In this document: piece by piece, positions 21,956-30,571 of the stretch | How positions within the stretch are numbered: position 1 is the first letter of the stretch | Layout: each line of letters starts with the position of its first letter | Source: Lachnospiraceae bacterium | GTDB taxonomy: Bacteria > Bacillota > Clostridia > Lachnospirales > Lachnospiraceae | Direction: 5' to 3' | Assembly (NCBI GenBank): GCA_021202635.1 | Contig: JAJQCQ010000101.1 | Location: forward strand, 1-33,596 | DNA: 33,596 nucleotides | Notes under the pieces: model-generated | The model's database searches: none | Told to the model about the DNA's origin: nothing | What the model saw: the letters and a program-made list of their open reading frames with translations, nothing else | Program-made: the position numbers and the translations under genes

Positions 21956-24082
21956 ATGAGTAAACCAAAATATTACATGACGACCGCGATTGCCTATACA
22001 TCGGGCAAGCCGCATATTGGGAACACTTACGAGATTGTCCTCGCGGACAGCATTGCGCGCTTCCGCCGGGAGCAGGGGTATGAGGTGTTTTTCCAGACCG
22101 GGACGGATGAGCATGGTCAGAAGATTGAGCTGAAGGCTGCGGAGGCGGGGGTGACGCCCAAAGAATATGTGGACAGGGTCGCCGGGGAAATCCATCGGAT
22201 CTGGGACCTGATGAATACTTCTTATGATAAGTTTATCCGCACGACTGACGCAGATCATGAGGCGCAGGTGCAGAAGATTTTTAAAAAGCTGTATGACCAG
22301 GGCGATATTTACAAGGGCGCGTATGAGGGAATGTATTGTACGCCGTGCGAGTCGTTCTGGACAGAATCTCAGCTGGTGGATGGCAAGTGCCCGGACTGCG
22401 GGCGGCCGGTAAAGCCGGCGAAGGAGGAAGCGTATTTCTTTAGAATGAGCAAGTACGCAGATCGTCTGATTGACCATATTAATCAGCATCCGGAATTTAT
22501 TCAGCCGGTGTCGCGCAAAAATGAGATGATGAACAATTTCCTGCTGCCGGGTCTGCAGGACCTGTGTGTGTCGAGAACCTCGTTCAAGTGGGGCATTCCG
22601 GTGACATTTGATGAGAAGCATGTGGTTTATGTCTGGCTGGATGCGTTGACCAACTACATCACGGGCATCGGATATGACGCAGAAGGAGAGAGCACAGAGC
22701 AGTTTGGAAAGCTCTGGCCGGCCGACCTCCATCTGATTGGCAAGGATATCATTCGTTTCCATACGATCTACTGGCCGATTTTTCTGATGGCGCTGGATCT
22801 TCCGCTGCCGAAGCAGGTGTTCGGGCATCCGTGGCTTCTGCAGGGCGGCGAGAAGATGAGCAAGTCGAGGGGAAACGTACTCTATGCGGACGACCTCGTG
22901 GATGTGTATGGTGTGGATGCGGTGCGCTTTTTCGTGCTGCATGAGATGCCATTTGAGAATGACGGCGTGATCACCTGGGAGCTGGTGACCGAGCGGGTGA
23001 ATTCTGAGCTGGCGAATACGCTGGGTAACCTGGTGAACCGGACGATCTCCATGTCGAATAAATATTTCAACGGCGTGGTCACGAAGACGGGCGCCGCAGA
23101 GCCGGTGGACGAAGACCTGAAAGCAACTGCCCTGGCGGTTCCGGAAAATGTGACGAAGAAGATGGATGCGCTGCGCGTTGCGGATGCGATCACGGAGATT
23201 TTTACGCTGTTTAAACGCTGCAACAAATACATTGATGAGACGATGCCGTGGGCGCTGGCAAAGGATGAGACAAAGAAGGACCGCCTGGCGGAGGTGCTGT
23301 ATAACCTGACGGAGAGCATCTCGATCGGTGCGTCTCTGCTGGAATCCTTTATGCCGGAGACCTCCGCGCGCATTCTGACGCAGCTGAACGCGAAGAAGCG
23401 CTCACTGAATGAGATGGATACGTTTGGACTTTATATATCCGGCACGAGGGTGACGGAAAAGCCGGAGATCCTGTTTGCACGCCTGGACGGAAAGGCTGTG
23501 CTGGAGAAGGCAGAAGAGATCCGCAAAGCACAGATGGCAGAATTTGAGGCGGAGAACGCGAAGAAAGCTGCTTACGAGGCGCAGGCGGCAGGAGCACAGA
23601 GTCCGGCGGGAGATACGCAGGCGGCTGAGGCACAGAAGCCATCCGGCGGCTCGGACGGTGCGGAAACTGCGGGGGACGCCGGAAACGCAGAAAACAGCCC
23701 GGCAGGTGATAAATCCGAAGCGGGCGATGCACAGGAGATGATCCTGGAACCCAAAGAGGAGATCACGTATGATGATTTCGATAAGCTGCAGTTTGCGGTG
23801 GGTGAGATCATTGCCTGCGAAGAGGTGAAAAAGTCCAGAAAACTGCTCTGCTCACAGGTAAAGATCGGAAATCAGGTGCGTCAGATCCTTTCCGGCATCA
23901 AAGCGGCGTACTCACCGGAAGAGATGGTCGGCAAGAAGGTAATGGTACTTGTAAATCTGAAGCCCGCGAAGATGGCCGGTCTGGTATCCGAGGGAATGCT
24001 GCTCTGCGCGGAGGATGCGGACGGGAATCTTTCGCTGATGACGCCGGAGAAGGAGATGCCGTCGGGAGCGGAGATCTGCTGA
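21956..24082 (+). CDS. metG: Methionyl-tRNA synthetase
   Basis: MetG charges tRNA-Met with methionine in the cytoplasm. The 708-residue protein has the Rossmann catalytic core with the HIGH-type motif HIGN at 20-23, the zinc-binding CTPC...CPDC knuckle near 127-147, VYVWLDALTNY, and KMSKSRGN near 299. The helical anticodon domain follows (about 350-530), then an Ala/Gly/Glu-rich flexible linker (about 535-595), and a C-terminal OB-fold tRNA-binding domain (about 600-708, DFDKLQFAVGEI to LLCAEDADG) that usually makes the enzyme a dimer. It has a near-perfect promoter and ribosome site and ends at a strong terminator, so it is probably transcribed alone. The linker is longer and more repetitive than usual. 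Confidence 0.97.
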   Translation: MSKPKYYMTTAIAYTSGKPHIGNTYEIVLADSIARFRREQGYEVFFQTGTDEHGQKIELKAAEAGVTPKEYVDRVAGEIHRIWDLMNTSYDKFIRTTDADHEAQVQKIFKKLYDQGDIYKGAYEGMYCTPCESFWTESQLVDGKCPDCGRPVKPAKEEAYFFRMSKYADRLIDHINQHPEFIQPVSRKNEMMNNFLLPGLQDLCVSRTSFKWGIPVTFDEKHVVYVWLDALTNYITGIGYDAEGESTEQFGKLWPADLHLIGKDIIRFHTIYWPIFLMALDLPLPKQVFGHPWLLQGGEKMSKSRGNVLYADDLVDVYGVDAVRFFVLHEMPFENDGVITWELVTERVNSELANTLGNLVNRTISMSNKYFNGVVTKTGAAEPVDEDLKATALAVPENVTKKMDALRVADAITEIFTLFKRCNKYIDETMPWALAKDETKKDRLAEVLYNLTESISIGASLLESFMPETSARILTQLNAKKRSLNEMDTFGLYISGTRVTEKPEILFARLDGKAVLEKAEEIRKAQMAEFEAENAKKAAYEAQAAGAQSPAGDTQAAEAQKPSGGSDGAETAGDAGNAENSPAGDKSEAGDAQEMILEPKEEITYDDFDKLQFAVGEIIACEEVKKSRKLLCSQVKIGNQVRQILSGIKAAYSPEEMVGKKVMVLVNLKPAKMAGLVSEGMLLCAEDADGNLSLMTPEKEMPSGAEIC

Positions 24083-24161
24083 CGGGAAGATCGGGCTGTG
24101 GCCTGTTGTTCGGAATGGTTCATGCACCTGATGCGGTGATAAAACAAATATAGAAAACGAA

Positions 24162-24202
24162 AATCCCCCTGTACGAAAAATGAAAAATCGTGCAGGGGGA
24201 TT
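24162..24202. terminator. Strong terminator after metG
   Basis: AATCCCCCTGTACGA pairs with TCGTGCAGGGGGATT (one mismatch) around an A-rich loop, followed by CCTGTTTTT. It may also serve the minus strand, where the diguanylate cyclase gene ends. Between it and 24345 there is only a small direct repeat, AGAGCTTTCCGG twice (24229 and 24247). Confidence 0.85.
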
Positions 24203-24345
24203 CCTGTTTTTCAGACGCGGTATTACGTAAAGAGCTTTCCGGATAAGAGCTTTCCGGCTGAAGTCGGCTGCGGCTTTCACTGCATTTTCAATTCTATCCA
24301 CGCAGCGGTGGTCGGAGTATGACTGATAACCGGTAATCTCTTTTA

Positions 24346-25941
24346 TCACTCCATCGTACGGATGTCATAAAGAACATACTGATCGCGTCCATTGTTTTTC
24401 GCGATATACAATGCGGAATCGGCTTTCTTGTACAAATCCATAAAATTCTTCGCGTGCTGCGGGAAAAGCGATACGCCGATACTGACGGTCGGAAGCAGCT
24501 CGGGGTGTGCGTCTACGCGGATGGACCGCACCATCTGGCTGATCTGCTCTGCCTTTTCAACCGCGATTTCCGGGGATGCGTTTTTCATGAAAATACCGAA
24601 CTCATCGCCGCCGAGCCGGCCAATGATGTCACTTTCACGGAAAATGTTTTTCAGTCCCTGTCCGATCTTGCTCAGAACGATATCCCCCACCGCATGTCCG
24701 TAGGCATCATTGACGCCCTTGAAGTGGTCAATGTCCACCATCAGGAACGCCTGTGTGCCAAAGCAGGCTTCATCGGCGAGCCAGAGCTTGATGTATTCTT
24801 CCGTCGTTTTCTTATTATTAATGCCGGTCAGAAGGTCGGTTTCCGCAAAATGCACCAGACTCTTCTGCTTGCGGAAGGTGGCGATCAGAATCACCAGCAG
24901 CATGACGAGCAGTCCGGCCGCTAATACCTGAAACAGTCTTGTCTGGTAAGCGGTAAAGGTACTGTAATCCCTGTGTGCGTCATCCACCGACACAATGTAG
25001 CAGAGCATCCAGTTACTGAGGACGGAAGAAGCGTCTTCCGCGTCGCCGAGAACCTTATAGCAGAAATAGTAGGATTCTGTGGTCAGGTTGAAAGTGACCA
25101 GATTGGAGCGGCCATTTTCATAGTCATCCTTCCAGGCGGTAGCGGAAAAACTGGTTTTCTTACCGGTCTCCTCATCGATATAAGTGGTGGACCGAACGGT
25201 AACCAGGTGATTGTAAATGTCGAAAAGACTGTCATTCGCTGAAAGCGTGAAGATCGCGGACTGTTCGCTGGAATCAGCGCTGTCTGTGCCGACTTCACTT
25301 TCCTCCTCTGCTTCATCCGAAGAGGAAGAAGGAACGGTGCAGATTACAGTGCCATCTCTTGTGGAAAGAATATAATGACCGGTCTCTCCGGAGGAAAAGT
25401 CAAACAAAAGCTCCGCCAGGCTGTCAATGTCGTAGGAACCGCCCAGAACGCCGATGACTGTGTCCTCGTGCCAGATCGGAACGCTCAGAATGATGCGGGT
25501 CTTTCCGCTTGCCCTGCTTACAATGGGGGTGCTGAGTGCGTATTCGCCAGCGAGAGAAGCCTGAAAATATTCACGATCCCCGACATTGCCTGTTGAGCCG
25601 TCGCTGTAATAGGCATTCCCGTCTGCGTCAATCAGGGCGATCAGGTTCAGACTGTTGCTGTTTGAGATATTCTCGATCAGCGGAAGCAGATCCGCTGTAA
25701 TGGTGTCTGTGCTGTCCCCCAGGCAGTCTGCGACTCCCTGCAGAAAGTCGTACTGCAGCTCAAAAATCGAATTCGTATGGAAAGCTGCGCTCTCTACATC
25801 GTCCTTCGCCACCTGCTGGGCATTGTTTTCGATTTCCTTCCGGTTATAATGGAAAAAGACCATAATACTGGCAATGGCGAAAACAATAAATATAGAAAAA
25901 ACAACCGCATAGAATGGGGTGAGATTCTTGGTCTTTTTCAC
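24346..25941 (-). CDS. Membrane diguanylate cyclase with Cache sensor
   Basis: The enzyme makes cyclic di-GMP from two GTP, controlling motility and adhesion. The 531-residue protein has a membrane segment near 8-30, an extracytoplasmic double-Cache sensor about 45-310 (DREYFQASLAGEYALSTP is a typical stretch), a second membrane segment near 345-365, and a C-terminal GGDEF domain with intact GGDEF near 443-447 and the inhibitory I-site RESD five residues before it. An Asp/Glu/Ser-rich loop interrupts the sensor near 210-235. The start is GTG 25941, nine bases after AGGAGG; the ATG at 26040 has no site and would add 33 poor residues. Signal and effector are unknown. It stands alone between metG and truA, with repeat copy C in its upstream region. 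Confidence 0.93.
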   Translation of the reverse strand: MKKTKNLTPFYAVVFSIFIVFAIASIMVFFHYNRKEIENNAQQVAKDDVESAAFHTNSIFELQYDFLQGVADCLGDSTDTITADLLPLIENISNSNSLNLIALIDADGNAYYSDGSTGNVGDREYFQASLAGEYALSTPIVSRASGKTRIILSVPIWHEDTVIGVLGGSYDIDSLAELLFDFSSGETGHYILSTRDGTVICTVPSSSSDEAEEESEVGTDSADSSEQSAIFTLSANDSLFDIYNHLVTVRSTTYIDEETGKKTSFSATAWKDDYENGRSNLVTFNLTTESYYFCYKVLGDAEDASSVLSNWMLCYIVSVDDAHRDYSTFTAYQTRLFQVLAAGLLVMLLVILIATFRKQKSLVHFAETDLLTGINNKKTTEEYIKLWLADEACFGTQAFLMVDIDHFKGVNDAYGHAVGDIVLSKIGQGLKNIFRESDIIGRLGGDEFGIFMKNASPEIAVEKAEQISQMVRSIRVDAHPELLPTVSIGVSLFPQHAKNFMDLYKKADSALYIAKNNGRDQYVLYDIRTME

Positions 25942-26102
25942 GGAATCTGTCCTCCTGGTGAAAAAATATGCAAAACCAGCATTGAAATGACAGTTCCTGT
26001 CGCAATTTTTCAATGCAGGCTCCTCTATTATAGCATACATTCGCGGAAAAAGGCAGAGAAAATGAAGAAAAATTCGTTTTTTTTGTGGAAAGATGATAGC
26101 GT

Positions 26103-26159
26103 GTTACAGGTTACACCCTGACCACGCAGCAAGTGCGTGGCTGGAGTGTGAACAGTAAC
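26103..26159. repeat. GTTAC...GTAAC palindromic repeat, copy C
   Basis: GTTACAGGTTACAC at the left, GTGTGAACAGTAAC at the right; the inner CCTGACCACGCA stretch resembles copy B's CCTGACCATGCA. It lies between truA and the diguanylate cyclase gene. Confidence 0.6.
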
Positions 26160-26219
26160 GATAGGGTGTCATTTTCACATTATCTGCAACAAAAACAGAA
26201 TTCGAAGGATAAAGGTGTA

Positions 26220-26978
26220 TCACTGCATGTTTTCATAATAAACGTCCACAAGAAACAATGCCTGTGCCGGTGCTGTAAAGCCAGCCATGGAGCGATCGGC
26301 ACTTTCGAGGATTCCGGGAATCTGGGATGGCAGCATATTTCCCGTACCGATTTCAAGCAGCGTACCAGTGAGAATCCGCACCATATTGTACAGGAAACCG
26401 TCGCCAAAGTAACGGATGCAGAGAATTCCATCCGATTCTTCGAAGGTGATCTCATGTAGTGTGCGGACAGTGGATTTTTTCATCTGGCGATTCGCGCAAA
26501 AGCTTCGGAAATCATGCGTCCCGGTAAGGGCGTCTGCGGCTTCCCGCATCCGCTGCAGATTCAGAGGCTCTTCGATGCGGTACAGGTAGCGACGGTCAAA
26601 TATATGGGCAATTTCGCCGCAGTCGATTCGATATTCATAGAGCTTTCCTGTGGCATTCAGGCGGGCGTGGAAACGCTCGTCCATTTTCCGGACGGAAAGG
26701 ACGCGGATGTCCGCGGGCAGATAGTCGTTAAAATAATCCCGAATCTCCTGGCAGGTATAGCGGCTGAGCATGCGGGGGATTCGGTAATTTGCGACCTGAT
26801 GCAGTGCGTGCACGCCGGCGTCTGTCCGTCCGGAGCCATTCAGCTCGATTGGTTCTCCATACAAATGCTCCAGGATGGCTTCGAGCTTTTCCTGGATCGT
26901 GTTTGCTGTATTGCCCTGACGCTGCCAGCCATTGTACCTGGTACCATCATACTGAAGAATCATTCCAAAATTCGCCAT
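26220..26978 (-). CDS. truA: tRNA pseudouridine synthase A
   Basis: TruA converts uridines 38, 39 and 40 of tRNA anticodon stems to pseudouridine. The 252-residue protein has the usual two-lobed layout. The catalytic Asp53 lies in NGSGRTDAGVHALHQV; YEYRIDCGEIAHIFDRRYLY is near 115-135, and the C-terminal lobe has FGDGFLYNMVRILTGTLLEIGTG. Length is normal. The ATG is preceded by GGAAAGCAGAAG, an ordinary site. In many Clostridia truA follows the ecfA-ecfT or rplQ genes, but here it stands alone, so its neighbourhood has been rearranged. The mobile-element scar begins about 150 bases upstream of its start. Confidence 0.95.
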   Translation of the reverse strand: MANFGMILQYDGTRYNGWQRQGNTANTIQEKLEAILEHLYGEPIELNGSGRTDAGVHALHQVANYRIPRMLSRYTCQEIRDYFNDYLPADIRVLSVRKMDERFHARLNATGKLYEYRIDCGEIAHIFDRRYLYRIEEPLNLQRMREAADALTGTHDFRSFCANRQMKKSTVRTLHEITFEESDGILCIRYFGDGFLYNMVRILTGTLLEIGTGNMLPSQIPGILESADRSMAGFTAPAQALFLVDVYYENMQ

Positions 26979-27144
26979 AGGTTTCTTCTGCTTTCCTTTC
27001 CGTAACCTGATTTATACTGCAGTCAGTATAGCACGGGACATCGGAAATTGCCATATATTTGTTTTTGGAGTGTCAAATTGCGCTCAATTCCCGCTCAGTG
27101 CTTCTTGCTTCCCTTTCTGATAGACTATTTTTGCAGGCAGGCGG

Positions 27145-27174
27145 TACCAGATCACAAAATCTGATACCAGATCA
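27145..27174. repeat. Two 10 bp direct repeats upstream of the ParM remnant
   Basis: TACCAGATCA occurs at 27145-27154 and 27165-27174, 20 bases apart centre to centre. Spacing by two helical turns and the position before a ParM-type gene resemble centromere iterons or an operator, but only two copies are present. Confidence 0.35.
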
Positions 27175-27204
27175 GCAGGAAAACATCAAAAAGGGGGTTT
27201 TATT

Positions 27205-27387
27205 ATGCCTGAAACAAACACCGCCGCCCTTGCGGCATCGTACATACAAAAAATCGGCAAAGTGACCTTCTGGGTTTCCTCATTTGGAAATCCGAATGGC
27301 ACAAAGTCGGCCACAGAAATGCTGGTGCAGATGATGGAACACCAGCTGAGAGAAAAACACAGCGATAAGGAGGAAGAAAGCGCATGA
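27205..27387 (+). CDS. Small transposon-encoded protein, TnpW-like
   Basis: The 60-residue protein contains SYIQKIGKVTFWVSSFGN and ends in a charged tail. The IGK-V-[TF]-V pattern and small size match short TnpW-type proteins carried on clostridial mobilisable elements; their role is not established. It starts eight bases after AAGGGGG and looks intact. Its stop overlaps by four bases the start of the ParM-like fragment, showing an original operon. It is a passenger of the element remnant spanning about 27100-28190. Confidence 0.6.
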   Translation: MPETNTAALAASYIQKIGKVTFWVSSFGNPNGTKSATEMLVQMMEHQLREKHSDKEEESA

Positions 27388-27584
27388 GAGAACGGAACAA
27401 CACCAAAATCATTGCCATTGATCACGGTTACGGTAACATCAAGACCGCCAATACCGTCACGCCGACAGGAATCACTGCTTATGAGACAGAGCCGATCTTT
27501 TCCGGCAGCATCCTTGAGTATAACGGCATCGCAGCCATGCAGAGCGCGGCCTTGATGAACAGCCGACCATCCATGAAGGCGTAA
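27384..27584 (+). pseudogene. ParM/StbA-like actin protein, 5' fragment
   Basis: The first 48 codons read as the start of a ParM-type segregation ATPase: KIIAIDHGYGNIKTAN is the phosphate-1 loop, and FSGSILEYNG follows. ParM filaments push plasmid copies apart. After ILEYNG near 27526 the sequence jumps to relaxase codons in another frame and stops at 27584, so the remaining roughly 250 residues are missing. The start overlaps the TnpW-like stop. I infer a deletion joining the parM gene to the mobA gene of the same element. Confidence 0.75.
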
Positions 27585-28145
27585 CCGCACAGGCACTGGA
27601 AGACAAGGGGATCATTTCAGACCGTTGTGAACTGAACCGGCAGATCAAAGCGGACAATCTTTTCCTCAAGGAGCTGAAAGCACAGGTACGGAAGCTGACA
27701 GAAGCAGTAGTAAATACCGTCCCGGCCATCGCAGAGCGATTAGAAGATATCCGGGCGCACATGATCAAGCTGCAATATCATCTGCTCCATAACCGTGCAG
27801 AAATAAAAGATATATCCGGGCGCGTTGACTGGAATCTGCCGCTTATCAAAGAATACCAGTCTGTGAAAGAGAAGCTGAAAGAAAAACAGACAGAAAAGAA
27901 AAGCCTTGCATCCGAAAAAAATAATACAAGCATTTTCAACCCTGCAAAACATGTCCAGTTAAATAAACGGATCTCTTCCCTTACGGAAGAGATTGAAGAA
28001 CTGAAAACCCGGAAGAATCATCTGATGTATGAGGTGGGGGGGGCAGAGCGATGCGGAAATAAAGGAAGCGGAAAAGAAGCTCTCTAAGATGACAGATTAC
28101 CTCGAGAAAATGGGCGCAACAAAAGTCAGAAAACCAGCCAGTCCG
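27527..28145 (+). pseudogene. MobA/MobL relaxase, C-terminal fragment with frameshift
   Basis: Reading from 27527 gives HRSHAERGLDEQPTIHEG, the conserved block that follows the catalytic part of MobA/MobL relaxases, then SDRCELNRQIKADN and a long Lys/Glu coiled coil. The N-terminal nicking domain with its Tyr and His cluster is gone, so the product could not start conjugative transfer. At the G8 run (28036-28043) the frame moves: seven G would let the protein run on into SDAEIKEAEKKLSKMTDYLEKMG, while eight G give a stop at 28087. So the fragment has lost both its start and its frame. Homology ends near 28145, where the sequence meets the sigma remnant. Confidence 0.78.
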
Positions 28146-28192
28146 AATAAAAGTTCAAGATTGGCTGACTCAAATCATTCAAACATTTCCTT

Positions 28193-28497
28193 CTATTTTC
28201 CGTTTCCTGCAACAAGACGATACTGGGAACGTTTTTTCGCCGTTTTATATTCCAATTTCTTCAATGACAGGTTCCTGACAATTTTGCTGACATACGCAAA
28301 CAAACATTCTGGTTTTGGGGGGGGAATCGTTTTCCAGACAGTCATATATGTGTCATTAACGCATTCCTCAGAGTCCTGCCAGTCATTTAATATATTGTTG
28401 GCAATATGAAAGCAGTTTTCCCATATTTTGCGGCGGTTTCCTCTATCGCCTTTTCATCCCGATTAAAATACAGCTCGACAATCTGCCTGTCATCCAA
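28193..28497 (-). pseudogene. ECF sigma factor remnant
   Basis: On the minus strand, a TTG near 28497 opens DDRQIVELYFNRDEKAIEETAAKYGK, the start of an ECF-type sigma factor. The frame then shifts by one base near an A-run (about 28407-28412). The next frame continues NCFHIANNILNDWQDSEECV, NDTYMTVWKTIPPPKPECLFAYVSKIVRNLSL and stops at 28193. It is clearly a paralogue of the intact factor at 30568-31116 (compare SEECVNDTWLSVWNCIPPKRP). Region 4, which reads the -35 box, is missing, and its expected anti-sigma partner is absent, replaced by mobile-element DNA. No single start codon and frame could make a working protein. Confidence 0.8.
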
Positions 28498-28546
28498 CGC
28501 AGTTCACTGCCTTTCGTATGAGCCTCTATAATAATAGTACGGTTTT

Positions 28547-28570
28547 ATGCGGTCAGGTCGCATTTTTTTT
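28547..28570 (+). terminator. Possible rightward terminator
   Basis: ATGCG-gtcaggt-CGCAT with eight T at 28563-28570. It would stop transcripts leaving the mobile-element remnant. Confidence 0.5.
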
Positions 28571-28589
28571 AAAAAATTATATACAAAAA

Positions 28590-28615
28590 CAGGCAGCCAC
28601 CATTAGCTCTGCCTG
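28590..28615 (-). terminator. Terminator of the sigma / anti-sigma operon
   Basis: On the minus strand, CAGGCAG pairs with CTGCCTG (7 bp) followed by TTTTT. It is about 80 bases after the secreted-protein gene. Confidence 0.75.
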
Positions 28616-28694
28616 CTTTTGCGAATATCCAGTTCTCTGAATTCATCAATTATACTGTTCCTGATTTTTGCTCCAAACTTTGATTCTTTCTAAA

Positions 28695-29102
28695 CTATTC
28701 ATCCAAATCATCGATCATAAATAAATAATCCAGTTTATCCTCACTAATGGCAATTACTTCTACTGTAAAACCATCAAAATCAATTCCATCCCCTGGTTCT
28801 AAGTTTCCAAAGAACCATGTTTTTGGAGGCGCATCATCACTCATTCGGTAATAAAGTGATGTATCCCCTTCATCCGTTTTAAATACCGCCTTTAACTCAA
28901 TGGATTCCTCTTCTTCTTCCTCAGCATAATTTGATAATATTTCAGGATATTCTTCCTCATCCACTTCCGCTTCCTGCGGGACATATTCAGTCTCAGTCTC
29001 GATTTCTGTTTCGCACATATCTGTATTTTCTGCACATACATAAACAGTTATGCTTAACATCAACATTGCACTTACTAGAAACATTGACATTCTCTTAATC
29101 AT
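28695..29102 (-). CDS. Small secreted acidic protein of unknown function
   Basis: The 135-residue protein has a signal peptide (MIKRMSMFLVSAMLMLSITVYVCA) and a mature part that is strongly acidic, with long Glu runs (EAEVDEEEYPEI and YAEEEEEES) followed by a compact C-terminal domain (ELKAVFKTDEGD to DYLFMIDDLDE). Two adjacent ATGs (29105 and 29102) follow AAGGAGG; the second has better spacing. It lies 65 bases behind the anti-sigma gene on the same strand and shares the terminator, so it probably belongs to that regulon or operon. The C-terminal GDGIDFDGFTVEVIAI somewhat recalls the beta repeats of the anti-sigma partner. Family is not recognised. Confidence 0.65.
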   Translation of the reverse strand: MIKRMSMFLVSAMLMLSITVYVCAENTDMCETEIETETEYVPQEAEVDEEEYPEILSNYAEEEEEESIELKAVFKTDEGDTSLYYRMSDDAPPKTWFFGNLEPGDGIDFDGFTVEVIAISEDKLDYLFMIDDLDE

Positions 29103-29167
29103 CATTATCCTCCTTCACGGTAGCTCATTTGACATCAATCATTAATAGATGGTTTCCAAAAATGGAA

Positions 29168-30571
29168 TTATTCACCACTGGTAATATTTTCGGAATTCAA
29201 CATAATCCGCACCGACTCGCCTACCGGAATATACATATCATCGGAAAGAGAATAGCCGCCCTCTTCGATCAGATACTCTTCTTCCGATTCTTCTGTTATG
29301 TTCTCCGCATACCCGTAAGAATCTGCTGCTGAAACTTCCGAACCCTCCGAATCATCCAAATCGTAAATATCAGATATATCCGCAGTTCCTTCCTCATCTT
29401 CTTCTATACCAAGATTCCGCATCTTGCGGTTACTCTGCAAAGTCATATCTGAGATGACTTCGGAATCAGCATCCGCCATATTTTCCTCACCAATATCCGC
29501 GCGGTAAAGCTGCAACTCTATCCATTCGCTTTCAACCGAAGGTACCTCCCATTCGCCCCAGCCGATATTTTCCGCTCTTAAGATTAGATACCCTGGGCCG
29601 CCGTTTGAAACGGAATATTGAATCTCGTTCCCCTCACTGTCTGTCCCCCGCAATACATAATCTTCCATAGGATATGCTCCTGATTCTTCCCGTTCCTCAT
29701 AAGCATCATTGTAAGAGACCCGGATTCGACTGCTGACCGGCGTGATGGTCACTTTCTCCATCTGAAATTCAACACCTGTACTTTCATCAAAAAAGCTCTG
29801 GTTTGTTGAAATAGAGAGCGTGTTTTCCTCCAGTTCTTCACGAGATGCGCTGAAATTCCATGTGAACGGATTTCCTTCCTCATCAATGTCGTCCGTCTTA
29901 TAAACATTTACTGTCAGTTCTATCTCCAGCACATCTTCTGAAAAAGAGTCTTCCTCTCCCAGATAATAAATGACATAATTCCCTGTATTGGAAAGATCCT
30001 CATCCAGTTCAGGGATAACGCCGCTTTGCAGGCTCATCCATTCGTAATCTTCCCCATTGATTTTTAACATTCCGGTACCGAGATATGGATGTTCTGGTTC
30101 CTCCCCTGTTTCTGACCAGTCCAGAGAGATCGATGCATAGAGTTCTCCGTCCGCCAGTATCACTTCTCCCAGTGTTGCGGTGATCCCGTCCTTTGTCTGT
30201 GCCTGGTTGATTGCCTCGGTATATGGCGTCAGGTCATTTTCGATGGCAAGGATTTCGCTGATTTTCGCTACCGCATTGGATAACGCAGCACGAACCTGGG
30301 GCTGTGTCAGGCTGAGCACACCAATGGCAAGCCCCGCACAGGCCACCTTTGCAAGGCCCCCCCACCTTTGTCTGTTCGTATTCGCCGCTTTTTGTCTGCG
30401 TTTTCGTTTTCTTTCCCTTACAGCAGATATCTGATAAGAAGGATGAGCACCTGCTCCTTCCGCCTGGGAATCTGTTATAAAGGAATCTTCCCATCCGATG
30501 GAGGCCTCCCCGATTATCCGCTCATCCAGATCCCCCAGTAATTCTACAAACCTTTTCCCATTTTCGCTCAT
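29168..30571 (-). CDS. Membrane anti-sigma factor, DUF4179 type
   Basis: This is the predicted partner that holds the ECF sigma factor inactive at the membrane. The 467-residue protein has a cytoplasmic N-terminus (about 1-70; LVELLGDLDERIIGEASIGW-like helices, then a basic RKRKRRQK stretch), one membrane segment near 73-95, and a large external beta-rich DUF4179 region (about 105-467) with acidic linkers (EEDEEGTADISD and TEESEEEYLIEE). Its ATG overlaps the sigma stop codon in ATGA, a sign of translational coupling and one-to-one synthesis. The inducing signal is unknown; related pairs respond to envelope stress. A poly-G/C run near the membrane segment (about 30356-30364) is a possible slippage site but the frame is intact. 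Confidence 0.82.
   Translation of the reverse strand: MSENGKRFVELLGDLDERIIGEASIGWEDSFITDSQAEGAGAHPSYQISAVRERKRKRRQKAANTNRQRWGGLAKVACAGLAIGVLSLTQPQVRAALSNAVAKISEILAIENDLTPYTEAINQAQTKDGITATLGEVILADGELYASISLDWSETGEEPEHPYLGTGMLKINGEDYEWMSLQSGVIPELDEDLSNTGNYVIYYLGEEDSFSEDVLEIELTVNVYKTDDIDEEGNPFTWNFSASREELEENTLSISTNQSFFDESTGVEFQMEKVTITPVSSRIRVSYNDAYEEREESGAYPMEDYVLRGTDSEGNEIQYSVSNGGPGYLILRAENIGWGEWEVPSVESEWIELQLYRADIGEENMADADSEVISDMTLQSNRKMRNLGIEEDEEGTADISDIYDLDDSEGSEVSAADSYGYAENITEESEEEYLIEEGGYSLSDDMYIPVGESVRIMLNSENITSGE

Noticed and set aside
21938-22942. 334-codon open frame on the minus strand opposite metG
   Set aside because: Shadow of metG; composition is implausible and no family fits.
30356-30364. 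Poly-G/C run as a frameshift in the anti-sigma gene
   Set aside because: The translation is continuous and sensible on both sides of the run.
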